From positions 1 to 64,000 of the forward strand of contig JANWUR010000015.1 in the NCBI GenBank assembly GCA_024958655.1: a DNA stretch of 64,000 nt, written 5' to 3'. The notes below the pieces were generated by a model. The model saw nothing but the letters and a program-made list of their open reading frames with translations, did not search any database and was not told the DNA's origin. The DNA comes from Cyanobium sp. FGCU6. Lineage in GTDB: Bacteria > Cyanobacteriota > Cyanobacteriia > PCC-6307 > Cyanobiaceae. This document shows, piece by piece, positions 9,924 through 18,471 of the stretch (position 1 is its first letter; each line of letters begins with the position of its first letter). The translations under genes were made by a program, and so were the position numbers.

Positions 9924-10244
9924 TCAGCCCATCACGCCATCCATAAAGTCGAAGGCCACCACCCCCTCCACGCCCCCTTCCAGCATCGGCAGCAGCTTGG
10001 CAACAACGGCCTGGTGAAGAGGATGCGGCAGGTAGGCATCACGGGCAGCCTCATCAGCGAAGGTCATCGTGAATCCGTGCGTGAAGCCCTGCGACAGCCC
10101 TTCGGGAGAGTTGTAGACACCGCCCTGAAAGGCATTCAGGCCCGGAATCGACTGGCGGAAGCTGCGCAACTCCTCAAACACGGCCTCCACGGATCCCTCC
10201 GGCAGATCGGAGCGGAAACGGAAGAGCACGACGTGGGTCACCAT
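9924..10244 (-). CDS. Dabb (stress-responsive alpha/beta-barrel) domain protein
   Basis: 106 residues covering one Dabb domain: start MVTHVVLFRFR, the central FTHGFTMTFADEAARDAYLPHPLHQ, and the terminal strand VVAFDF. Dabb proteins are small dimeric ferredoxin-like barrels; a few are cyclases or stress-induced proteins, and most bacterial ones have no assigned reaction. A good ribosome-binding sequence (AGGAAAG) lies about seven bases upstream of the ATG at 10244. No operon partner is close: the next gene on this strand begins about 240 bases away. Cytosolic. Function beyond fold is unknown. Confidence 0.8.
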   Translation of the reverse strand: MVTHVVLFRFRSDLPEGSVEAVFEELRSFRQSIPGLNAFQGGVYNSPEGLSQGFTHGFTMTFADEAARDAYLPHPLHQAVVAKLLPMLEGGVEGVVAFDFMDGVMG

Positions 10245-10480
10245 GGAAGCTTTCCTGAAGCCTGTTCATTCTGCACAAGTGCCAATCCGTTTGACGTGGC
10301 CACCACATCGTGGCACCTGAGCCTGTACTTCGCATTGAGTAGATCCAGTTCATGAAGCTGAATCAGGTGGATGCATTCCCTGCCCAGGCTGCAGGGAATG
10401 CTCGGCGCAGAGGCCAGCTGGCGGTGCTAGATCAGGTGGCTCCAGCCTGGTGAAGACGAATGGCATCCCAGCCAGCAACC

Positions 10481-10738
10481 TCACTGAACGTCAGACTCCG
10501 GGGGCGCAATCTGCACGGTCCCGGCCGTTTCGATGGCGCTGACTCCGTCCACGTTCCTGAGTTGATCAAGGTTGGTTTCTGCGGCTCTGCCGCAGATCAT
10601 GCCCAGACTCTCCAGCGGCTCGCCGCTGATATCAAGGCCGTAACTCTGGAGTTGCGAAGCGATCTGGCTGAGATTGGCCTTGCGATCTTCGGCTACGGTA
10701 ATGATCACGTCTACTTTGGGTTGAGCGATTTCGCCCAT
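10481..10738 (-). CDS. Small ferredoxin-like propeptide/inhibitor-like protein paired with a subtilisin
   Basis: 85 residues from the ATG at 10738, preceded by GAGGAA at good spacing. The upstream ATG at 10771 would add eleven residues and lacks comparable support. The pattern is beta (VDVIITVAED), helix (NLSQIASQLQSYGL), a strand ending LGMICGR, helix (NLDQLRNVDGVSAIE), and a terminal strand with tail QIAPPESDVQ. This matches a cyanobacterial family of about 80 residues with a conserved IAPP-type tail, sometimes mis-annotated as ketohydroxyglutarate aldolase, that resembles the I9 propeptides folding and inhibiting subtilisins. It lies 118 bases downstream of an S8 protease gene on the same strand, so I infer a separate chaperone/inhibitor for that protease. 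Confidence 0.65.
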   Translation of the reverse strand: MGEIAQPKVDVIITVAEDRKANLSQIASQLQSYGLDISGEPLESLGMICGRAAETNLDQLRNVDGVSAIETAGTVQIAPPESDVQ

Positions 10739-10856
10739 GGTGAGTTCCTCTTGCGATCCTTGCCGGCTCATGACGCGCCGTGGAGTGCGCCATGAGTCGG
10801 CAGGCTGTGTGTCAAACCTACAGGACTTTTTGCGACCGAAAGGTCGACCCTACTAG

Positions 10857-12167
10857 CTAAGGGGCTTGAACAAGGCCCCGGCCCACATCCACGATCGGGA
10901 GTGACAGTGCCCGGGCGCTGGTGATCAGCTGCTGCCACAGAGCAGCACCGCGGGCACCACTGGATTGGGCCCACAGGGCGGCAATACCAGCGACATGCGG
11001 TGTTGCCATGCTCGTCCCGTTGATGCTGCGGTAGCGCGTCGGCATCGGCCAGGAGGAAGTCACCGCGACGCCCGGAGCAGCAATGTCGACGGCCGTTCCG
11101 TTGGCGCGGGCCGTGTCTCGCGCCGAGAAATTTCCCATTCGCAGGTTTCCGTCCAACGCTCCAACGGCCATGAAGGTCCTGCTGTTGGCCGGTCGGCCGA
11201 CAAAGCCGAAGTTGCCGGCTGAGCGGTTCGCGTTGTTGCCGGCCGCCGCCACGATCAGGCTGCCAGCATTCAGGGCGCGTTGACCGGCAGTCTCGTAGAA
11301 CGTGGTGGAGGATGGAACATCAGCCCCGAGTGACATCGAAATCACCTGGCACCGGTTCGCGACAGCCCAGTCGATGGCCGCCAGAATGCCGCCGTCGCCA
11401 CCGCTTCCGGAATCAGAGAGCACCTTGCCGATGAAGATGTTGGCTTTGTAAGCGATGCCGTAGCGAGGACCCATCGCCGGCTTGAACGCGCCGCAGGCCG
11501 TCCCTGTGCAATGCGTGCCGTGGCCATGGCCGTCGTTCGCGCTCGCCACACCGGGGATGAACGACCGAGAGACGATTGATCGGCCCACGAAATCGGGGTG
11601 GGACAGAAACAGGCCGGTGTCCAGGACTGCCACGTTGATGCCTTGTCCGCTGAATCTCGAGGTGGCCGCCTTGGTCGCGATGAGGCCCCACGTGTGGGTA
11701 GGGCTGTCCAGGAATGCCGCCGCTTCAATCAGGTCTGTGTCCTCTTCGCCCCCCGGAGACCCAGAAGAGGCCGAGGTGTAGAGGCTCTGCGCACAATCTC
11801 GAAAACCGCGCAGGTAATCAATGGACACCCCCTTCAGTTCGCTCAGGGCATACATGATGCCTTCCGGCTCGACAGCAAGAATCGCGGAATCTTCGCCTGC
11901 CTCCATCGCCAGCGCTCCAGCGGCGTCGGGTGCGGCGTTCACCACAGCCATGCCGAGATTGCCCAGAACTGCGCCTCCCTCGGACGGAACCTGGTCCATA
12001 TCGATACCGGAATCCTGGAAATCCGCACTCCTGACAAGATCAGAGTCCCTCACTCCGGTAAAATTCTCCAAAGCCGCGACTGCCTCAGTTGATGCATCTT
12101 CGCGAAACGTGACGATGTACCGGCCGGTGGATTCGGGTTCGCTCTGCGCCAGGAATTCCGAGTTCAT
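10857..12167 (-). CDS. Subtilisin-like S8 family serine peptidase
   Basis: 436 residues with a complete S8 catalytic triad: D183 in VAVLDTGL, H216 in HGHGTHCTG, S386 in NGTSMATPH, and the oxyanion asparagine in AAAGNNANRS. Residues 15-110 resemble an I9-type propeptide (YIVTFREDASTEAVAAL), so the enzyme probably makes its own prodomain. No Sec or Tat signal is visible, so it is cytosolic or exported non-classically. A linker of about 40 residues rich in S, G and E (around 132-150) separates the propeptide from the catalytic domain. The start at 12167 is supported by TTTAGGAGCAG upstream of the ATG. The small propeptide-like gene follows on the same strand. Substrate unknown. Confidence 0.9.
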   Translation of the reverse strand: MNSEFLAQSEPESTGRYIVTFREDASTEAVAALENFTGVRDSDLVRSADFQDSGIDMDQVPSEGGAVLGNLGMAVVNAAPDAAGALAMEAGEDSAILAVEPEGIMYALSELKGVSIDYLRGFRDCAQSLYTSASSGSPGGEEDTDLIEAAAFLDSPTHTWGLIATKAATSRFSGQGINVAVLDTGLFLSHPDFVGRSIVSRSFIPGVASANDGHGHGTHCTGTACGAFKPAMGPRYGIAYKANIFIGKVLSDSGSGGDGGILAAIDWAVANRCQVISMSLGADVPSSTTFYETAGQRALNAGSLIVAAAGNNANRSAGNFGFVGRPANSRTFMAVGALDGNLRMGNFSARDTARANGTAVDIAAPGVAVTSSWPMPTRYRSINGTSMATPHVAGIAALWAQSSGARGAALWQQLITSARALSLPIVDVGRGLVQAP

Positions 12168-12554
12168 GGATCTGCTCCTAAACTGAGGTAAAGGTCATGT
12201 TAAGGCTCTTGGCGCCTAGTTCACTTCAAGCACAAGAACGTGGAAAGCATGAAGCTTCTGCCATTGAAGCCTTATATCGTTTCTAGCCATCTTTTCTATG
12301 TCAACTTGCCTCGAACCGTAATTCGTCAAGGAACGTTGTGCTTCTTCAACTGGGATCATCGGCTATCCGGACCCTGGGATTCTGCCGTTCTCTCTGAAGG
12401 TGCGCAGGCGATGGTCTTCCCGGGCGATGGGGATCGCTTCGGTGGGCCGGCTCAGCCCATCCCGTTGAGGCCTTGTAGCGGGAAGCGTTGCGGCAAGGGG
12501 TGTTGATGCGGCGCCGTGGTCAGCAGAGCCGCTCTCCCCTTGTGGCGACTCCTT
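12168..12554. other. Intergenic stretch with no supported gene
   Basis: It holds the 5' flank of the protease gene, including the AGGAG ribosome site just upstream of 12167, and the 3' flank of pyrC. A plus-strand frame at 12240-12506 has no recognisable features and unusual composition, so it is not called. Confidence 0.5.
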
Positions 12555-13583
12555 TCACGCCAGCCGCCAGCTCAGCAGCTCGCCGGCGTGGAACGGCACC
12601 AGGCTGAGGTCGCCCTCGCCCAGCCGCTGGGGCACCAGCTGGTCGCAGCGCTCCAGGGTGATCGTGCCCTCGTTGAGCGGCAGGCCGTAGAAGCGCGGAC
12701 CGTGCTCGCTGGCGAAGGCCTCCAGCCGCTGCAGCGCTCCCTCCTGCTCGAACACCGCCGCGTAGCTCTCCAACGCGAAGGGAGCGTTGTAGATGCCGGC
12801 GCAGCCGCAGGCCGACTCCTTGGCCGAGCGTGGATGCGGCGCTGAATCGGTGCCCAGGAAGAACGTGGGGTCGCCGCTGGTGGCGGCCGCCACCAGTGCC
12901 CGGCGGTGCCGCTCCCGCTTGGCCACCGGCAGGCAGTAGAAATCAGGCCGCAGACCACCGCGGAACATCGCGTTGCGGTTGATGTGCAGATGGTGCGGCG
13001 TGATCGTCGCCGCCACCCTGGGTCCGCCTGCGCGCACGAAGTCGGCCGCCTCGGCGGTGGTGATGTGCTCCAGCACCACCTTCAGCCCCTGGTGGCGCTG
13101 CAGCAGCGGCGCCAGATGGCGCTCGATGAACACCTCCTCCCGGTCGAACACATCCACCGCGGCGTCGGTGACCTCGCCGTGGATCAGCAGCGGCAGGCCG
13201 ATCCGCTGCAGCGTTTCGAACACCCGCTCCAGTTTCGCCAGATCGGTGACCCCGGCCGCCGCGTTGGTGGTGGCGTTGGCCGGATAGAGCTTGCAGGCCG
13301 TGAACACCCCCTCGGCCTGGCCGCGTTCCAGCTCCGCCGGGTCGGTGTCGTCGGTGAGGTAGGCGGTCATCAGCGGCGTGAAGCCGGCGCCCGCGGCGGC
13401 GTGGATCCGCTCCCGGTAGGCCCGCGCCGCCGCCACCGTGGTGATCGGCGGGCTGAGGTTGGGCATCACGATCGCTCTGGCGAACTGGCGCGCCGTGGCC
13501 GGGGCCACCGCCTGCAGCAGGGCTCCATCGCGCAGATGAACGTGCCAGTCGTCGGGACGGCGCAGAGTGAGGGTGTCGGCCAT
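12555..13583 (-). CDS. pyrC: Dihydroorotase (class II, PyrC type)
   Basis: 342 residues, normal for the homodimeric class II enzyme that cyclises N-carbamoyl-aspartate to dihydroorotate in pyrimidine synthesis. Metal ligands are visible: DDWHVHLRDG near the N-terminus (HxH), the carboxylated lysine in CKLYPANATTN, histidines in LIHGEVTD and VLEHIT, and the catalytic aspartate in LGTDSAPH. A substrate-binding segment TPHHLHINRNAMFRGG is present. The ATG at 13583 fits the conserved start. The next gene upstream on this strand begins at 14173 and ends 17 bases before pyrC, so the two probably form an operon. Cytosolic. Confidence 0.95.
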   Translation of the reverse strand: MADTLTLRRPDDWHVHLRDGALLQAVAPATARQFARAIVMPNLSPPITTVAAARAYRERIHAAAGAGFTPLMTAYLTDDTDPAELERGQAEGVFTACKLYPANATTNAAAGVTDLAKLERVFETLQRIGLPLLIHGEVTDAAVDVFDREEVFIERHLAPLLQRHQGLKVVLEHITTAEAADFVRAGGPRVAATITPHHLHINRNAMFRGGLRPDFYCLPVAKRERHRRALVAAATSGDPTFFLGTDSAPHPRSAKESACGCAGIYNAPFALESYAAVFEQEGALQRLEAFASEHGPRFYGLPLNEGTITLERCDQLVPQRLGEGDLSLVPFHAGELLSWRLA

Positions 13584-13600
13584 CGGCGGAGCGCAGCGGA

Positions 13601-14173
13601 TCAGTCGTCGCGCCGCAGGAAGGGGCCCGGCCGACCATGGCCATGCTCGCCCGTGACCAGGTAGCCGCTCAGCGCCAACAGCAGCAGGCTCAGGCAGAAG
13701 AAGGCCAGCGACTGCCCATCGGTGATCGGCAGGGTGAGCATCGCCTTGAACGCCGAGACGATCAGGGCCACCACCAGCACCTTCACCAGCTTCTCCTTCA
13801 GCTGGTCGAGGTTGCGGATGTCGAGCAGGCCGCTGCCACCGCCCGAGCCTTCGCGGGCGGCCTCGATCGGTGAGATCAGCAGCTCGTACACCCCGTAGCC
13901 GAAGATCAGCAGGGCGATGCCGATCAGGTAGAGGTCGATGCCCGTCACCACTCCTCCCAGCAGCTTGGCCATGTAGGCCATGTCCGCATCGGCGGCATGG
14001 CCCAGCCCGAGGATCGCCTTGCCGATCTCGGCGGTGCCCAGCAGGAAGGTCACCACGGTGCTCGCCAGGCTCATCACCACCGGCAGGATGGCGATCAGGC
14101 GCAGGCGCCACAGCATGCGCTCGAAGCGCTGCTCACCCCGCTTCAGGCGAGGTGGGGAGGCGGAGGGGGCCAA
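13601..14173 (-). CDS. YqhA/UPF0114 family membrane protein
   Basis: 190 residues with four predicted membrane segments: about 26-48 (LIAILPVVMSLASTVVTFL), 80-103 (GIDLYLIGIALLIFGYGVYEL), 132-150 (VKVLVVALIVSAFKAML) and 156-175. The sequence around IDLYLIGIALLIFGYGVYELLIS and DQLKEKLVKVLVVALIV is characteristic of UPF0114. The family has no established activity; some members have been proposed to affect ion or osmotic homeostasis. It precedes pyrC by 17 bases and is divergent from the DUF167 gene, whose start is about 50 bases away, so the short gap must hold both promoters. Confidence 0.85.
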   Translation of the reverse strand: MAPSASPPRLKRGEQRFERMLWRLRLIAILPVVMSLASTVVTFLLGTAEIGKAILGLGHAADADMAYMAKLLGGVVTGIDLYLIGIALLIFGYGVYELLISPIEAAREGSGGGSGLLDIRNLDQLKEKLVKVLVVALIVSAFKAMLTLPITDGQSLAFFCLSLLLLALSGYLVTGEHGHGRPGPFLRRDD

Positions 14174-14226
14174 GGACGTATCCAGGTTTTACGAACCGTA
14201 GGGTGGCCGGTGTACCCACGCGATCG

Positions 14227-14517
14227 ATGGCAACGCAGGAGTGCGTGGCGCTGCGGATCCGCCCCCGCAGCGGCGTCGATGCGGTGGTGGGCGAGCGGGA
14301 GGGCGCGATCGAGATCCGGCTGCAGGCGCCTCCGGTGGATGGGGCCGCCAACGAGGCCCTGAGGCGCTTCGTGGCCCAGCGGCTCGGGCTGGCGCCCCGG
14401 GCTGTGACGATCCTGCGGGGGCTGACGGGCCGGCACAAGGCGATCACGGTGGAGGGCATGACGGCGGCCGGAGTGCGGGCCATCCTTCTCGGCAGGGCGA
14501 CGCCTCCGGCCCGTTAA
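14227..14517 (+). CDS. DUF167 (YggU-like) family protein
   Basis: 96 residues. The family core is clear: LRIRPRSGVDAVVG, then IEIRLQAPPVDGAANEALRRFVAQ and a terminal GLTGRHKAITVEG. These are small cytosolic alpha/beta proteins of unknown biochemical role, widespread in bacteria and plastids. The ATG at 14227 gives the usual length. It is divergent from the YqhA-type gene and is followed by the truncated cupin gene after about 57 bases on the same strand. Confidence 0.85.
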   Translation: MATQECVALRIRPRSGVDAVVGEREGAIEIRLQAPPVDGAANEALRRFVAQRLGLAPRAVTILRGLTGRHKAITVEGMTAAGVRAILLGRATPPAR

Positions 14518-14574
14518 CGGCGCGGGGCGCCCGGCAGCGGCAGAGTTCCCAGACCCCCCCCGGCCCCTGCTGCC

Positions 14575-14979
14575 ATGTCCGCCCCGGTCCTCAGGTCCGC
14601 CACCCCCGGTTCCATGCTGCTGGTGCGGCTCTGCGTCCTCGTCAGCCTCACCGCGGCACTCCCTTCGGGGGCGGAGCCACCCCCGGCCCCCGCAGGAGTG
14701 GCCCCTGTGCCGGCCCCCGCCGGGATCGTGACGGTGCGCCCCACGGAGGCGATCCTCTCCCGCCAGCGGCTGGGGCAGTTCGTGGGCATCTCCGGCGCCA
14801 ACAGCGGTGCCCGCGGCCTGTCGATGAACCGGGCCGGTGATTTCCTGTTCATCCCTCCGGGTGTGCCCCACCAGCCCACCAACCTCAGCGCCACCGAACC
14901 GGCGATCGCGATCGTGGCCCGCAACGATCCGCACGAGCAGGAGCATGTGGAGCTGCTCGAGCCGCCGGCGGCGCCCTGA
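14575..14979 (+). pseudogene. Secreted cupin protein with an internal in-frame deletion
   Basis: 134 codons. An N-terminal signal-like segment (MLLVRLCVLVSLTAAL) and a proline/alanine linker precede a cupin start (LGQFVGISGANSGARGLSMN) and a cupin end (AGDFLFIPPGVPHQPTNLSATEPAIAIVARND). In related cupins these flank about 45-55 residues that contain the first metal-binding motif (GxxxxHxHxxxxE). Here LSMN is joined directly to RAGDFLFI, so that motif is missing and the barrel cannot be complete. The frame is intact, so a protein may be made. I call it a probable non-functional deletion allele; a real minimal domain is the alternative. Confidence 0.65.
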
Positions 14980-15002
14980 CCCCTGGCTGCGGGGTCTTCG
15001 CC

Positions 15003-16247
15003 TCAGCGCCCCTTGCCCTGATCGCCGCTCGTGCCTTCGAGGCGTCGCACCACCCACCGCCCCAGCCGCCCCGCGTCCCCCAGCTGCCGTCGCAGCTTTT
15101 CCAGTTCCTCCTTCCGCAGCCTCTCCTCCTGCTCGAGGCTGGGGATGCGCTCCTCGAACGGCAGGGCGCACCGTTGGGCGAGCCAGCGGCCCAGCTGCCG
15201 GGGTTCGCTGGGATCGTGGATCCGGCGCAGCAGGCTGTGGCTGGCCGGCAGCTTGCCGCCGCCCCCGCCGGCTCTGGCCCCCGCCAGAGCGCCGGCCGGA
15301 TGCAGATCGGTGGCCGTCAGGTCGTACCAATGGTCGCCGTCGCTGTCGGTCGAGCGGCATAGCCGCAGGGCCCGGGCCTCGAACCGCTCCCGCAGCTCGC
15401 CGCCGAACCGGCGCTGAAGCACCATCCGACGGCTTTCCAGCCTCCACTCCATTCGGCCCCGAAGCAGCCAGATCGTTCCCCAGATCGCTGCTGCCGTCGG
15501 GACGGCCACCATCAGCGTCAGGGGCCAGAGGGTCGGTTGGGCCTGGGCCTGGTGGAGCAGCACGGTCAGCACCAGGGCGGGCACCAGGGCCAACCCGGCC
15601 ATCACCTGGCCCTGGCGACGCCGCAGCCGCGGGTCCTGCACCAGCAGGGGGCTCCCCAGGGAGGGCGTCAGGCAGGCCCATCCCTGCGGCAGCCTCGGCG
15701 GAGCGTCGCCCGTGGTCTCCCTTGCCCGACCCAGGGCCGCTCGCAACTGCCGGGCCGCCTGCCGACGCTCCGCTTCCGTGCCCAGATCGCTCAGTTCCAG
15801 GGTGCGATCGTCGAGGTCGACCACCAGGGGGCCGCAGCGGCCGCTGCGCTCCGCCACCCGCAGGCCGCGGATGGCGCTGCGCGGCAGCCGGCGGCGGCTG
15901 CGGAACGGCCCCATCCGCGTCTGCCAGAGGAGTTCATCCGCCTCCAGGTCCAGCCGGTCCTCCCCGGCGACGCTGCGCACCAGCTGCCTCAGGGCGCTCA
16001 GACCGCCGATGGTCCAGAACGTGAGCCAGAGCACAAGGAACAGTCCGATCGCCAGGGCGGCAGCCACCGGGAGGGGTTCCGGCCCCATGCCGTCGCCACG
16101 CAGAAGGGAGCGGATGCCCCAGACCAGCACCGTCAGGGCAAACACCTCACCCACCGCCCAGCCGCACAGCCACACGCTCAGGAAGGCCGCCGTGAAGAAG
16201 CGCCCACCGCCGCGGGGCCGCAGCCGGATGCGTACGGGCTCGGCCAT
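15003..16247 (-). CDS. Hypothetical membrane protein with paired helices
   Basis: 414 residues from the ATG at 16247 (MAEPVRIRLRPRGGG). There are two pairs of hydrophobic segments, about 17-49 with 58-85 and about 220-240 with 245-265. Each pair is followed by a basic-to-beta stretch with PH-like features (DRLDLEADELLWQTRMGPFRSRRRLPRSAI; MEWRLESRRMVLQRRFG), a layout seen in bPH2-type membrane proteins. The C-terminus is a charged helix (EQEERLRKEELEKLRRQLG), probably coiled coil. The following gene's stop lies about 13 bases from this start, so the two probably share an mRNA. No enzymatic motif and no known function. Confidence 0.65.
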   Translation of the reverse strand: MAEPVRIRLRPRGGGRFFTAAFLSVWLCGWAVGEVFALTVLVWGIRSLLRGDGMGPEPLPVAAALAIGLFLVLWLTFWTIGGLSALRQLVRSVAGEDRLDLEADELLWQTRMGPFRSRRRLPRSAIRGLRVAERSGRCGPLVVDLDDRTLELSDLGTEAERRQAARQLRAALGRARETTGDAPPRLPQGWACLTPSLGSPLLVQDPRLRRRQGQVMAGLALVPALVLTVLLHQAQAQPTLWPLTLMVAVPTAAAIWGTIWLLRGRMEWRLESRRMVLQRRFGGELRERFEARALRLCRSTDSDGDHWYDLTATDLHPAGALAGARAGGGGGKLPASHSLLRRIHDPSEPRQLGRWLAQRCALPFEERIPSLEQEERLRKEELEKLRRQLGDAGRLGRWVVRRLEGTSGDQGKGR

Positions 16248-16260
16248 CCTCGGCTCCCGG

Positions 16261-16728
16261 CTACAGGGCGGCTGCGGCGAAGACGCCCTCCCCCTGGACC
16301 GGGGTGGCGCACACCTCGCCGTCGCCGTCGCGGAACACGGCCCAGATGCTGCCGGCTTCCAGACCCACACACAGCTCGCCCAGCAGGGCCGCCTCCGGCC
16401 GGCTGGCCCCCAGATGGGTGGCCGCCAGCTGGGCCAGGCCCTGGGCCGTCCCCACCGACAGGGCGCCCCAGCGGCCGCCGGCGGCGGGATCGGCCAGCTG
16501 GCCGTTCTCGCCGGAGCAGAAGAGCAGATCGATCAGCTGGCCCGCCGTGTGGGGCAGGACGGCCTCCTTCCACAGCCGCGCCACCACGTCGGAATGGTCG
16601 AGGTCGCAGGTGATCGTGCCCTCGGCCCCATCGGGACCCGTGCCGGTGAGGCGGAACGAGCGGCTCTGCTCCAGGGCGGTGCGGATCAGCGCGGTCCTGC
16701 CCTCCTCGTTCAGGGCGAAGAAGTCCAT
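16261..16728 (-). CDS. Hypothetical protein of 155 residues
   Basis: ATG at 16728 (MDFFALNEEGRTALIR) gives a soluble alpha/beta protein with no signal or membrane segment. It has the segment FRLTGTGPDGAEGTITCDL, a helical middle (ARLWKEAVLPHTAGQLIDLLF), and a glycine-rich strand region (GSIWAVFRDGDGEV). I do not recognise a family. It lies between the NCS2-type permease gene and the paired-helix membrane protein gene on the same strand with short gaps (45 and 13 bases), consistent with one transcript. Confidence 0.6.
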   Translation of the reverse strand: MDFFALNEEGRTALIRTALEQSRSFRLTGTGPDGAEGTITCDLDHSDVVARLWKEAVLPHTAGQLIDLLFCSGENGQLADPAAGGRWGALSVGTAQGLAQLAATHLGASRPEAALLGELCVGLEAGSIWAVFRDGDGEVCATPVQGEGVFAAAAL

Positions 16729-16772
16729 GGGGCGGCGGCCGGTCGCTGCCAGCCTGACACCATCGGCGCGGT

Positions 16773-18389
16773 TCAGGGCCCGGGCGAACGCTCGCGCGGG
16801 GCGAGCGAGGCCCCCAGGAACACCAACGCCATCACCAGATAGCCCAGGGCCCAGGGGGCGCCGGTGCCCCAGCCCGGCTGCAGGGCCGTGTCGGCGAGGG
16901 TGAAGCGCCAGGCGTGCAGCAGGCCCACCCAGGAGCCCGCTGCCGCCACCAGAGCGCAGAGGGACGCGGCGCGGAAGCGCTGCTCGATCACGTACACGAG
17001 CATCGCCGCCAGCAGCATCGCCGCCACGATCTGCCCCTGTTCGAGGGCGAAGGCTCCGGCCGCCCAGACGTCGGCCTGCTGCAGCGGCGGCAGCAGCGCC
17101 GGGCTGAAGGGGGCGGTGGGGGTGCCGGCGCCCCCGGCCCGCAGACCTGCCTTCAGCAGCAGCGCCCCCCATCCCGCCAGGCCGGGCAGCAGGCCGAGCA
17201 CCACCGCCGGCGCATGGCGTTCCGGCGTGGCCTGGAAGGCCTGGGCCGCCATCACCAGGGCGATGTAGAGCACGATCGCCATGCCGGCCTCCACCGGCAC
17301 CAGCTGCCCCACCAGTCCGAACAGGCCCAGCAGGCAGCCCAGGCCCATCACCAGGCCATTGAGCCAGGAGTAGCCGAGCCGGGCGCCCATGCCCTTCCAG
17401 CCCGGATGGCCGATGTAGATCGTGGTGGGAAAGCAGGAGCCCAGCAGGGCCGCGGCGGTGGAGCCGATGCCGTTGATCAGCAGCGATTCGCGCGCCGGAT
17501 AGGGATCGCCGCAGGCGGCGGCGCTCTCGAGGTTCTGCAGCGAGCCGAGCAGGTTGAACAGGCCCATCGGCACCGTCACCCCCAGCCAGGGCAGCAGCTG
17601 GTCGCGGCCGGCCCAGAGGGCTTCCAGCTGGAGGCGAGGAAGATGCAGTCCCACCTGGGCGGCGTTCGACTGCCAGCTGGCGGCATCCACCTTGATCAGG
17701 CCGGTGCTCCAGGCCAGGGCGATGCCCACCAGCACCGCCAGCAGCCCGCCGGGCAGCGGCAGCCGCACCCGCCCGTAGTACGCCACCAGGATCACCGCCA
17801 GCACCGCAAGACCCACCACCGGATGGGTGTAGGTGCGCAGCAGGAACCCCAGGCCGATGTAGCCCAGGGCGATGCCGGCCAGGGTGGCGAGCAGGGCGGC
17901 GCGCGGCAGCCAGCGCCGCAGGATGCCGGCACAGAACGCCCCGCCAGCCTCGATCAGTCCCGACCCCAGGCAGGCCATCAGACCCGCCTGCCATGACAGC
18001 CTCACCGCCGCCTCCGCCCCCAGCCCCTGGCCCAGGGCGGTGAGCTTCACCGGCAGCATCACCAGGAACACATAGGCGAACAGGCTCACCGTGTTGATGC
18101 CGTACGGCAGCGCCGTGCGGTCGTCGCGCCCGTCGGCCCGGTCCAGCCGCCGTGCCTGGAGGGCATAGGCCACGTTCCCCAGCACCAGGCTGAGCCCGGC
18201 CGCCGGCAGGATCGTGGCGAAGATCAGCCGATCGGGGTAGCCCAGCACCCCGCGGCACAGCGCCACGATCAGCAGGATCTGGATCAGGTTGTCGAGTGCC
18301 AGCCCCAGGAAGCCGTCGAGGTCGCCCCGCACCCACCAGCGCGGCGAAGCGGCGCCGTGGTGGGGCGGGAACGGCGCGGTGTTGCTCAT
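16773..18389 (-). CDS. NCS2-family permease (purine/xanthine-uracil type)
   Basis: 538 residues with about 12-13 hydrophobic segments. The start GDLDGFLGLALDNLIQILLI, the segment DDRTALPYGINTVSLFAYVFL and the central VTVPMGLFNLLGSLQNLESA match the nucleobase:cation symporter-2 family, AzgA-like branch, which takes up purines or related heterocycles across the inner membrane. The conserved half-helix motif region (FPTTIYIGHPGWKGMGARLGYS) is present. Substrate cannot be read from the sequence. A loop around 425-450 is unusually rich in glycine, alanine and proline. It heads the transcript with the two hypothetical genes downstream. Confidence 0.8.
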   Translation of the reverse strand: MSNTAPFPPHHGAASPRWWVRGDLDGFLGLALDNLIQILLIVALCRGVLGYPDRLIFATILPAAGLSLVLGNVAYALQARRLDRADGRDDRTALPYGINTVSLFAYVFLVMLPVKLTALGQGLGAEAAVRLSWQAGLMACLGSGLIEAGGAFCAGILRRWLPRAALLATLAGIALGYIGLGFLLRTYTHPVVGLAVLAVILVAYYGRVRLPLPGGLLAVLVGIALAWSTGLIKVDAASWQSNAAQVGLHLPRLQLEALWAGRDQLLPWLGVTVPMGLFNLLGSLQNLESAAACGDPYPARESLLINGIGSTAAALLGSCFPTTIYIGHPGWKGMGARLGYSWLNGLVMGLGCLLGLFGLVGQLVPVEAGMAIVLYIALVMAAQAFQATPERHAPAVVLGLLPGLAGWGALLLKAGLRAGGAGTPTAPFSPALLPPLQQADVWAAGAFALEQGQIVAAMLLAAMLVYVIEQRFRAASLCALVAAAGSWVGLLHAWRFTLADTALQPGWGTGAPWALGYLVMALVFLGASLAPRERSPGP

Positions 18390-18471
18390 GGGACGGGGGC
18401 GCTGGGGGGAACGCTACGGCCGGCGCTGACGTCGATCGCGCGGGGCTGATGCCGAGACCGAAGCTCCGCCC

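Noticed and set aside
12240-12506. Plus-strand open frame in the gap before pyrC
   Set aside because: No ribosome site, no recognisable feature and odd composition, with cysteine and glycine runs at the end.
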